Below the pieces are notes generated by a model. It saw nothing but the letters and a program-made list of their open reading frames with translations. It was not told the origin of the DNA and made no database searches. A DNA stretch of 5,547 bases from Actinomycetes bacterium (lineage in GTDB: Bacteria; Actinomycetota; Actinomycetes; Actinomycetales; Cellulomonadaceae), in NCBI GenBank assembly GCA_023389545.1, contig JAEWEI010000346.1, positions 1 through 5,547 of the forward strand, in the 5' to 3' direction. Positions within the stretch are counted from its first letter, which is position 1; each line of letters begins with the position of its first letter. Shown in pieces: positions 1 through 5,138 of the stretch. Made by a program: the position numbers and the translations under genes.

Positions 1-82
1 CCCCCCCCGGGGGGGGGGGGGGGGGGGGGGGGCGCCCCGGGGGGGGGGGGCGGGGGGGGGGGGGGGCGGGGGCGGGCCGCCC
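1..82. repeat. G/C homopolymer tract at window edge, probable assembly artefact
   Basis: The first ~80 bases consist of a run of 8 C, then G runs of about 24, 12 and 15 bases broken by single C or short C stretches, grading into ordinary sequence from about base 77. No codon structure, promoter or gene is visible. The tract lies just past the stop codon of the leftward transporter gene, so it would be its 3' flank. Homopolymer G at a contig end is typical of low-quality short-read ends (dark-cycle poly-G) or of a polymerase-stalling G-rich region. A real G-quadruplex-prone tract cannot be excluded. Bases 83-104 are unremarkable non-coding sequence. Confidence 0.75.
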
Positions 83-104
83 ACCACGGCTGTCGAGCGG
101 AAGG

Positions 105-1364
105 TCAGGCCTTCGAGTCCGCGGCGACTGGCGCCTCCGCGGGGACGGGGCTGCCCGTGTGCTTGGCGGGAAGCCGGGTGAAGCCGAGCGTCAGCACGAG
201 ACCGACGACGGCGGCGCCGATCGCGATGACGAACGGCTTGGTGTAGTCGCCCTCGGCGCCCATGCTGGCGGCGATCCGGGGGGCGAAGAACGCAGCGATC
301 GAGTACGCGGTGAACACGATGCCGTAGTTGATGCCCTGGAACCTGGGACCGAAGTTCTTCATCGTCAGCGCCGGGAAGATGCCCATGACGCCGCCGAAGC
401 ACAGGCCCAGGCCGATGATGCCGATGGCGAAGCCCACCGTCGACGAGACGAGCACCAGCACGAGCATCGACAGCGCGACGGTGCCGTAGATCATCATCAG
501 CGCGTTGGTGTAGCCGAGCCGGTCGGAGACCGCGCCCCACACGATGCGGCCCAGCATGTTGCACGCGGCGTAGATCGAGACGAATACCGCCGCGGTGCCG
601 GCGCTGAGGCCGAACATGGCGCTCTGCCCGATGCCGGAGGCCTGCGAGGCGATCATGAGGCCCGAGAACGCGCCGACGCCCATCATCAGGAAGATGAGGA
701 AGAACTGCGGGGTCTTGACCATGCCCGTCCAGGGCAGGTTGACCGCCGGGCCCGCGCCCGCGGGCGGGGTCCAGCCGGCGGGCGTGAAGCCGACCGGCGC
801 GGCGCGCAGGAAGAGCGACGCGACGACCACGACGCCCGCGTAAACGGCGCCCATGGTCAGGAACGCGCGGTCGACGCCCGAGCTCTTGATGAGCGCCTGG
901 GCGACAGGCGCGGCGATGACCGAGGCGGCGCCCATGCCACCTGTGATCAGGCCCGCGGCCATGCCCCGCTTGTCCGGGAACAGCTTCATCGTGTTGTTGA
1001 GGCAGCCGGAGTACGCCAGGCCCTGCCCGAGGCCGGCCAGCAGGCCGTAGCTCAGGTACAGCATGGTCGTGGTGGTCGCGACCCCGGCGAGCATGAAGCC
1101 GCCGGCGAACATGAGGCCGCCGACGAGGATGGAGATCCGCGCGCCGCCCTTGTCGACGATCCAGCCGCCCAGGATCATCGGGATCGGCCCGATGGCCGCG
1201 TTGATGGTGAACGCCATCATGACCTCGGGCATCGTCCAGCCGCGCAGCCCGCTGAGCGGGCCCGCGAAGACGGAGAACGAGTAGATCGCGCCCGTGCACA
1301 TGAGGATCGCGACGGACCCCCACAGCACCGCCCACCTGTTGATCGTCGTGCTCGGTGTGGACAT
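105..1364 (-). CDS. MFS transporter, oxalate/formate antiporter (OFA) type
   Basis: Predicted 419-residue inner-membrane carrier, complete, near the usual 400-450 residues for the family. Hydrophobic segments fit 12 transmembrane helices in two six-helix halves (roughly residues 12-34, 47-70, 77-97, 100-121, 133-157, 167-187, 217-240, 253-275, 286-306, 310-331, 343-365, 377-396), with a cytoplasmic loop at 188-215. The MFS loop 2-3 motif is GGWIVDKGGAR (66-76), and its second-half counterpart is GAVSDRLG (277-284). YSFSVFAGPL in helix 1 and NMLGRIVWG in helix 8 resemble OFA carriers; R273 may match the substrate-binding arginine of OxlT. The OxlT helix 11 lysine seems absent (FTAY, 351-354), so a monocarboxylate such as lactate, pyruvate or a short acid is more likely than oxalate. 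The start ATG has GGAAAGG 7 nt upstream, inside the end of the CoA-transferase gene, with which it must be co-transcribed. The Ala/Pro-rich tail after 400 is probably disordered. The MFS call is firm; the substrate is unknown. Confidence 0.88.
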   Translation of the reverse strand: MSTPSTTINRWAVLWGSVAILMCTGAIYSFSVFAGPLSGLRGWTMPEVMMAFTINAAIGPIPMILGGWIVDKGGARISILVGGLMFAGGFMLAGVATTTTMLYLSYGLLAGLGQGLAYSGCLNNTMKLFPDKRGMAAGLITGGMGAASVIAAPVAQALIKSSGVDRAFLTMGAVYAGVVVVASLFLRAAPVGFTPAGWTPPAGAGPAVNLPWTGMVKTPQFFLIFLMMGVGAFSGLMIASQASGIGQSAMFGLSAGTAAVFVSIYAACNMLGRIVWGAVSDRLGYTNALMMIYGTVALSMLVLVLVSSTVGFAIGIIGLGLCFGGVMGIFPALTMKNFGPRFQGINYGIVFTAYSIAAFFAPRIAASMGAEGDYTKPFVIAIGAAVVGLVLTLGFTRLPAKHTGSPVPAEAPVAADSKA

Positions 1365-1366
1365 GG

Positions 1367-2977
1367 TCAGGCCTTTCCGACAGGCGCGGGCGTCGTCGTC
1401 CGCGCGGTGGGGGTGTGGGTGGTGCTCAGGTGCGAGGCGAGCTCGCCCCAGGTCTGACGGAAGATCCCCGCGGGCATCAGCCGCAGGTCGGGGGAGATGG
1501 CGGGGGCGAAGTCCATCTGGTCCAGGACGTCGGCCTGCAGGTCGATCCCGGGCGCGATCTCGATGAGGGTCATGGCGTCCGGGCTGAGCTCGAACACGGC
1601 CCGCTCGGTGACGTAGAGCACCCGCTGCCCGCGCGCGGCAGAGAACGGGCCGCTGAAGGTGATCTGCTGGACGCGGTCGAGGAACTTGCGCGCCCGGCCC
1701 TCGCTGGTGATCCGCAGGGCCCCGTCGACGACCTCGACCTCGAGGCCCCCGGCGGTGAAGGTGCCGGCGAAGACCAGCGTCTTGGCGGACTGGCAGATGT
1801 TGATGAAGCCGCCGCAGCCGGCGACCCGCGAGCCGAACTTCGACACGTTGACGTTGCCGGCGCCGTCGGTCTGGGCCAGGCCCAGCACCGCCACGTCCAG
1901 GCCGCCGCCGTCGTAGAAGTCGAACTGCGCGTGCATGTCCACCAGGGCCTGCGGGTTGTAGGCGTGCCCGAAGTCCTTGAGACCGGCCGGGACGCCGCCG
2001 ATGGCGCCCGCCTCGGTGGTGAGCATGATCTGGTCGCTCACGCCCTCCTCGGCGACGACAGTGCCCACGTCGGCGGGGATGCCGACGCCCAGGTTCAGCA
2101 CGGTGTGCGGGGCGAGCTCCATCGCGCAGCGCCGGGCGATGATCTTGCGCTCGCTGAGCGGGATCGGCGCGACGTCGGAGAGCGGGATCCGCAGCTGGCC
2201 GGAGAACGACGGGTTGTAGTGCGTGTTCTCCGTCTGGAAGTGGTTCTCGGGCTCGGAGACCACCAGGTAGTCCACGAGGATGCCGGGGACCTTGACGTCG
2301 TTGGGGTCCAGCGTGCCGCGGGCGGCGATGGACTCGACCTGGGCGATGACGATGCCGCCGCAGTTGTGGACGGCCTGCGCGATGGGCAGCACCTCCATCT
2401 TGAGGCCCTCGTGGGTGAGGGTGAGGTTGCCGTCCTCGTCGGCGATAGTGCCGCGGATCAGCGCGACGTCGAGCGGGAACGAGGGGTAGAACAGCCACTC
2501 CTGCCCGGCGAGCTCGACGACCTGCACGATGTCGTCCACCGAGGACGGCGACATCCGGGCGCCCTCGACGCGGGGGTCGACGAACGTGCCGAGGCCGACC
2601 TTGGTGATGACGCCGGGTCGTTTGGCGGCGATCTCGCGGTAGAGCTGGGTGATGACGCCCTGCGGCAGGTTGTACGCCTCGCAGCCGTCGGCCTCGATGA
2701 GCTTGGCCAGGGCGGGGGAGGCGATCGCGATGCCGCCGATCCAGCGCTTGATCAGGCCCTCGTGCCCGAGGTGGCTCATGCCCTTGTCGCGGCGGTTGCC
2801 GACGGCGCTGGCGTGCATGACCGTCAGGTCGCGCGGGGCGCCGTGCTCGAGGAACCGACGCTCGATCGCGGCGAGGGCCTCCTCGTTGACGCAGGACAGC
2901 CCGAATCCGCTCAGGGCGACCGCGTCACCGTCCTTGACGAGCTCTGCGGCCTGGGCCGCGGTGATCACGTGGGCCAT
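1367..2977 (-). CDS. Fused acyl-CoA:carboxylate CoA-transferase, YdiF-like (family I)
   Basis: Predicted 536-residue cytoplasmic enzyme that moves CoA between an acyl-CoA donor and a free carboxylate (acetate/3-ketoacid type). Alpha and beta halves are fused in one chain, as in E. coli YdiF (about 530 residues). The alpha-like half is residues 5-240, beginning with SGFGLSCVNEEAL; the beta-like half is about 270-510. The catalytic glutamate is E322 in TTEAGAIGGVPAG, matching the glutamate that forms the glutamyl-CoA thioester in this family. GVGIP (298-301 region) and the glycine-rich GCGGFINI (387-394), likely oxyanion-hole region, are in place. The frame is open up to an ATG at 3142, but the ATG at 2977 is chosen because family similarity begins with MAHVITAAQA and GAGGGAGA-like purines lie 7 nt upstream; the extra 55 residues look like translated leader. 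The last ~20 residues are Thr/Pro-rich and probably flexible. It is the first gene of a two-gene leftward unit with the transporter and diverges from the dehydrogenase. It probably activates the acid that the other enzymes reduce or oxidise; the physiological substrate is not visible. Confidence 0.92.
   Translation of the reverse strand: MAHVITAAQAAELVKDGDAVALSGFGLSCVNEEALAAIERRFLEHGAPRDLTVMHASAVGNRRDKGMSHLGHEGLIKRWIGGIAIASPALAKLIEADGCEAYNLPQGVITQLYREIAAKRPGVITKVGLGTFVDPRVEGARMSPSSVDDIVQVVELAGQEWLFYPSFPLDVALIRGTIADEDGNLTLTHEGLKMEVLPIAQAVHNCGGIVIAQVESIAARGTLDPNDVKVPGILVDYLVVSEPENHFQTENTHYNPSFSGQLRIPLSDVAPIPLSERKIIARRCAMELAPHTVLNLGVGIPADVGTVVAEEGVSDQIMLTTEAGAIGGVPAGLKDFGHAYNPQALVDMHAQFDFYDGGGLDVAVLGLAQTDGAGNVNVSKFGSRVAGCGGFINICQSAKTLVFAGTFTAGGLEVEVVDGALRITSEGRARKFLDRVQQITFSGPFSAARGQRVLYVTERAVFELSPDAMTLIEIAPGIDLQADVLDQMDFAPAISPDLRLMPAGIFRQTWGELASHLSTTHTPTARTTTPAPVGKA
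1372..1378 (-). promoter_or_regulatory. Ribosome binding site of the transporter, inside the CoA-transferase 3' end
   Basis: On the minus strand GGAAAGG sits 7 nt before the transporter ATG and encodes part of the last codons of the CoA-transferase (Gly-Lys-Ala-stop). The stop TGA and the next ATG are separated by two bases, so translation of the two genes is probably coupled. This site decides the transporter start against the much longer open frame that continues upstream. Confidence 0.75.
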
Positions 2978-2984
2978 CTGCTGG

Positions 2985-2992
2985 TCTCCCTC
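2985..2992 (-). promoter_or_regulatory. Ribosome binding site of the CoA-transferase
   Basis: The minus strand reads GAGGGAGA, ending 7 nt before the ATG at 2977. It supports that start over the ATG at 3142, which would place the leader region inside the protein. Its upstream edge touches one arm (2992-2998) of a long-range inverted repeat, so leader structure could affect access to it. Confidence 0.7.
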
Positions 2993-3050
2993 GACGCAAC
3001 TGTCGGCTGGTCCGCCGAACAACCGCAACGATTGCGGACGAGATGCGTCG
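2992..3050 (-). repeat. Long-range inverted repeat in the CoA-transferase leader
   Basis: CGACGCA (2992-2998) and TGCGTCG (3044-3050) are perfect 7-bp complements separated by 45 bases and enclose the 3023-3037 palindrome. If transcription of the CoA-transferase starts to the right of 3050, the mRNA leader could fold into a stem topped by the inner hairpin, with its base abutting the ribosome binding site. Seven base pairs in a GC-rich 200-bp region can arise by chance, so the functional claim is weak. Confidence 0.35.
3023..3037. repeat. Perfect palindrome, 6-bp arms, possible operator
   Basis: CCGCAA (3023-3028) and TTGCGG (3032-3037) are perfect reverse complements around a 3-base centre, CGA. 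The size and spacing suit a dimeric repressor or activator site. GTCCGC (3010-3015) and GCGGAC (3034-3039) form an alternative pairing that shares the right arm. Presence of the repeat is certain; function is inferred from its place between divergent genes. Confidence 0.55.
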
Positions 3051-3078
3051 GGAATCAGGACCATCGTCCTGAGATTCC
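3051..3078. repeat. Nested inverted repeat, probable operator or hairpin
   Basis: TCAGGAC (3055-3061) and GTCCTGA (3066-3072) are perfect 7-bp arms around a 4-base loop, CATC. Outside them GGAA (3051-3054) pairs with TTCC (3075-3078) after a 2-base bulge; equivalently GGAATC pairs with GATTCC. About 11 of the bases on each side can pair. It is the strongest dyad in the intergenic region and sits near its middle, about 75 bp from the CoA-transferase start and 100 bp from the dehydrogenase start. There is no T-run, so it is not a classical terminator. The cognate regulator is not in this window. Confidence 0.6.
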
Positions 3079-3164
3079 GGCGGCGCCCAGCCCCCACGAT
3101 GGTGCGCAGCGGCCAGCAGAGCCGCCGTCGCACACACCTCACGCAGGTGGTGGCGAGCCCCGAT

Positions 3165-3171
3165 GGAGAGG
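3165..3171 (+). promoter_or_regulatory. Ribosome binding site of the dehydrogenase, decides its start
   Basis: GGAGAGG lies 9 nt before the ATG at 3181. An in-frame ATG at 3163 would add six residues (MERRTT) and would overlap this site. The 3181 start gives MDFGLTDEQQ, which matches the usual MDF-L-EQ opening of YdiO/CaiA-type dehydrogenases. Confidence 0.75.
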
Positions 3172-3180
3172 CGTACGACC

Positions 3181-4323
3181 ATGGACTTCGGACTGACCGA
3201 CGAGCAGCAGCTCCTGCTCGAGAGCCTTGACGAGCTGCTCGAGCGCGACTGTCCCGAGTCGTACATCGCCGAGCTCGACCTGACCCACCAGCCGCCCACG
3301 ACGTTCCGCAAGGCGATGAACGAGGCCGGCTTCGGCGCGCTCGGCTTCCCCGAGGAGTACGGCGGCACGCCCAGCGACGCGCTGACGCTCGTGATGCTGG
3401 CCGAGCGCGTCGCCCGCCAGGGGCTCAACAACGGCTACGGCCTCGAGCTGCTCCAGGCCATGGACATCCTCGAGTTCGGCTCCGACGAGCAGAAGCAGGA
3501 GATCCTCGGCCTGCTCGCGGCCGGCGAGGTGCCCTTCGCCCTGGGCTTCACCGAGCCCGGGGCCGGCTCCGACAACGCGGCCATGTCCACCACCGCCGTC
3601 CACCACGACGGGATGGTGACGTTCAACGGCACCAAGACGCTCATCACCAACGCGCTCCAGTCCAAGTACCTGCTGCTCATGGCCAAGAACCCGGGCGGCG
3701 ACGACCCGCGCCGGGCCATCTCGATGTACCTGGTGCCCATGGACGCGCCGGGGGTCACCACCAACCGGCTCGACAAGATCGTGTGGCACATCTCCGACTC
3801 GTGCGAGATCTTCCTCGACGACGTCACGCTCCCCGAGAGCTGCCTGGTGGGCGTGCAGGGCAACGGCTTCAAGCAGCTCATGCGCAACTTCGAGCTCGAG
3901 CGCCTGGTCATCGCCGCCAACTGCCTGGGCATGGCGCAGTGCGCCTTCGACGACGCCGCCACCTACGCCGCCCAGCGCGTCCAGTTCGGCAAGCCGATCG
4001 GCTCGTTCCAGCTCATCCAGCTCAAGCTCACCGACATGGCGATCAAGCTCGAGAACATCCGCAACTTCGTCTACAAGACGGCGTGGATGGTCGACCAGGA
4101 CCTGCCGCTCAAGAGCCAGGGCGCGCTGTGCAAGCGCTACTCCGCGATGGCGGCGTTCGAGGTCGCGGACGAGGCGATGCAGATCTTCGGCGGCGTCGGC
4201 GTGACAGTCGGCACCCGGGTGTCCCGGCTCTGGCGTGACCTGCGCGGCCACCGCTTCGGCGGGGGGACCGACGAGATCATGGTCCACATCGCGGGGCGCC
4301 AGATCGTCAAGGACCACAGCTGA
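3181..4323 (+). CDS. Acyl-CoA dehydrogenase, YdiO/CaiA-like
   Basis: Predicted 380-residue soluble FAD enzyme that interconverts an acyl-CoA and its 2,3-enoyl-CoA, exchanging electrons with an electron transfer flavoprotein. Length and architecture are normal: N-terminal helical domain (about 2-115), middle beta domain (119-214) with the flavin/substrate motif FTEPGAGSDN (123-132), and C-terminal helical domain (226-375) with QRVQFGKPIGSFQLIQ (265-280) and WRDLRGHRFGGGTDEIM (351-367). Remembered E. coli YdiO ends with an almost identical GGGTDEIM...AGRQI-KD stretch; CaiA (crotonobetainyl-CoA reductase) is next closest. The usual MCAD base position is glycine here (G361), whereas E240 in NFELERL sits where isovaleryl- and long-chain-type enzymes carry their base, so E240 is the likely catalytic residue. 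It is the first gene of the rightward unit, 29 bp ahead of fixA, which indicates FixAB as its redox partner. It could act as an enoyl-CoA reductase in anaerobic metabolism, as CaiA does, or as a dehydrogenase; the direction and substrate are not determined by the sequence. Confidence 0.93.
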   Translation: MDFGLTDEQQLLLESLDELLERDCPESYIAELDLTHQPPTTFRKAMNEAGFGALGFPEEYGGTPSDALTLVMLAERVARQGLNNGYGLELLQAMDILEFGSDEQKQEILGLLAAGEVPFALGFTEPGAGSDNAAMSTTAVHHDGMVTFNGTKTLITNALQSKYLLLMAKNPGGDDPRRAISMYLVPMDAPGVTTNRLDKIVWHISDSCEIFLDDVTLPESCLVGVQGNGFKQLMRNFELERLVIAANCLGMAQCAFDDAATYAAQRVQFGKPIGSFQLIQLKLTDMAIKLENIRNFVYKTAWMVDQDLPLKSQGALCKRYSAMAAFEVADEAMQIFGGVGVTVGTRVSRLWRDLRGHRFGGGTDEIMVHIAGRQIVKDHS

Positions 4324-4338
4324 GCCGTCCGTCCGGAG

Positions 4339-4344
4339 AAGGAG
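4339..4344 (+). promoter_or_regulatory. Ribosome binding site of fixA
   Basis: AAGGAG lies 8 nt before the fixA ATG in the 29-bp gap after the dehydrogenase stop. It is a near-ideal Shine-Dalgarno sequence. No terminator-like hairpin separates the two genes, which supports one transcript. Confidence 0.75.
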
Positions 4345-4352
4345 AACCCCCG

Positions 4353-5126
4353 ATGAAGATCGTCGTCGCCTACAAGTGGGCAGCGAACCCCCAGGACGCC
4401 GAGGTCCGCCCCGACGGGACCGTCGACCTGTCCCGCGCCAAGGCCGCCGTCAGCGAGTACGACCCGGTCGCGTTCGAGCTGGCCCGCCGGCTCGCCGACG
4501 CCACGGGCGGGGAGGTGGTCGGCCTGACGGTCGGCGACCGCTCGATCGACACGCCCCTGGCCCGCAAGGCCGCGCTGTCGCGGGGCCTGGACCGGCTGGT
4601 GATGGTGGCCGACGACGCGCTGGCCGGCGCCGACGGGACGCGCCTCGCGGCAGTGCTCGCCGCCGGCGTCACCGCGATCGGCGATGTGGGCCTGGTGCTC
4701 ACCGGCGACTCGTCAGTCGACGTGGCGCAGGGCCAGGTGTCGATGACCCTCGCGGGCTGCCTCGGTTGGCTCGCGCTCGGCGCCGTCTCGTCCGTGGCCC
4801 CCGCCGAGGGCGGGCTCGCCGTCGAGCGGGACCTGCCGACGGGCATGACCACCTTGGTGCTCACCGGCCCCGCGGTGCTCGCTGCCACGAGCGACGCCGC
4901 CGTGCCGCGCGTGCCGGGCATGAAGGACATCCTGGGCGCCGCGAAGAAGCCGGTCGAGGTGCTGGCCCTGGCCGACCTGGCCGTCGAGCCCGCCCAGGTC
5001 GCGCTCAGGACGCTGGGCACGGCGCGCCCGGCCGAGCCCACCCGTGGCGCCGTCCTGTTCGACGGGGACGCCGCCACCGCCGCAACCGAGCTGGTGGGCG
5101 CGCTGCGCCTGGCCGGCGTTCTGTAG
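4353..5126 (+). CDS. fixA: Electron transfer flavoprotein beta subunit, FixA/YdiQ type
   Basis: Predicted 257-residue cytoplasmic protein, complete and the same length as FixA/YdiQ (about 255). It pairs with the alpha subunit to form a flavoprotein that carries electrons between the acyl-CoA dehydrogenase and, usually, a FixC/FixX membrane-linked partner. The opening MKIVVAYKWAANPQDAEV, the SRAKAAVSEYDPVAFELA stretch (27-44) and LTGDSSVDVAQGQV (116-129, nucleotide-binding region) follow the FixA pattern. VPRVPGMKDILGAAKKPVEV (184-203) corresponds to the recognition loop that docks on the dehydrogenase; the KxILGAAKKPV wording is shared with enterobacterial FixA rather than with the housekeeping ETF beta loop. 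The gene follows the dehydrogenase by 29 bp and precedes fixB by 12 bp, so the three are almost surely co-transcribed and work together. FixA-type ETFs with FixCX bifurcate electrons in some diazotrophs; whether this one does cannot be decided here. Confidence 0.93.
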   Translation: MKIVVAYKWAANPQDAEVRPDGTVDLSRAKAAVSEYDPVAFELARRLADATGGEVVGLTVGDRSIDTPLARKAALSRGLDRLVMVADDALAGADGTRLAAVLAAGVTAIGDVGLVLTGDSSVDVAQGQVSMTLAGCLGWLALGAVSSVAPAEGGLAVERDLPTGMTTLVLTGPAVLAATSDAAVPRVPGMKDILGAAKKPVEVLALADLAVEPAQVALRTLGTARPAEPTRGAVLFDGDAATAATELVGALRLAGVL

Positions 5127-5138
5127 AGAGAAGGAACC

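Larger units (their letters stand above)
2978..3180. promoter_or_regulatory. Divergent intergenic region, presumed promoters for both transcription units
   Basis: These 203 bp separate the start codons of the leftward CoA-transferase and the rightward dehydrogenase, so promoters for both units should lie here. No convincing -35/-10 pair is visible by eye. TTGCGG occurs on both strands as the two arms of the 3023-3037 palindrome and could serve as a -35-like element, but the hexamers at -10 distance are poor. The left half is rich in inverted repeats, listed separately, and is somewhat less GC-rich than the flanking genes, as expected for a control region. No small gene with a credible ribosome binding site was found here. 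Confidence 0.6.

Noticed and set aside
70..82. Possible terminator hairpin after the transporter gene (GGGCG-GGC-CGCCC)
   Set aside because: The stem is only 5 bp with no T-run on the minus strand, and it lies at the edge of a probably artefactual G/C tract.
159..1457. 432-residue open frame on the plus strand opposite the transporter
   Set aside because: The composition is dominated by Arg, Asp, Glu, His and Ala repeats typical of shadow frames; the opposite strand encodes a coherent 12-helix membrane protein.
1365..2498. Upstream extension of the transporter frame to about 797 residues
   Set aside because: The extension overlaps the CoA-transferase out of frame and is an Arg/Pro/His-rich shadow. 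The ATG at 1364 has its own ribosome binding site and gives a normal MFS N-terminus.
2978..3142. 55-residue N-terminal extension of the CoA-transferase (ATG at 3142)
   Set aside because: No family similarity is seen, it spans the palindrome-rich control region, and the ATG at 2977 has a good ribosome binding site.
3135..3149. Small inverted repeat CACCT-CACGC-AGGTG near the dehydrogenase start
   Set aside because: Five-base arms are expected by chance in GC-rich sequence, and nothing else marks the site.
1355..3196. 613-residue open frame on the plus strand opposite the CoA-transferase
   Set aside because: It is antisense to a well-recognised enzyme, rich in Asp/Arg/Gly/Val as expected from GC-rich codons read backwards, and shows no recognisable domain.
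3139..4317. 392-residue minus-strand frame opposite the dehydrogenase
   Set aside because: It is a shadow of the dehydrogenase with low-complexity Leu/Val/Gly/Asp/Glu/His content and no domain or credible ribosome binding site.
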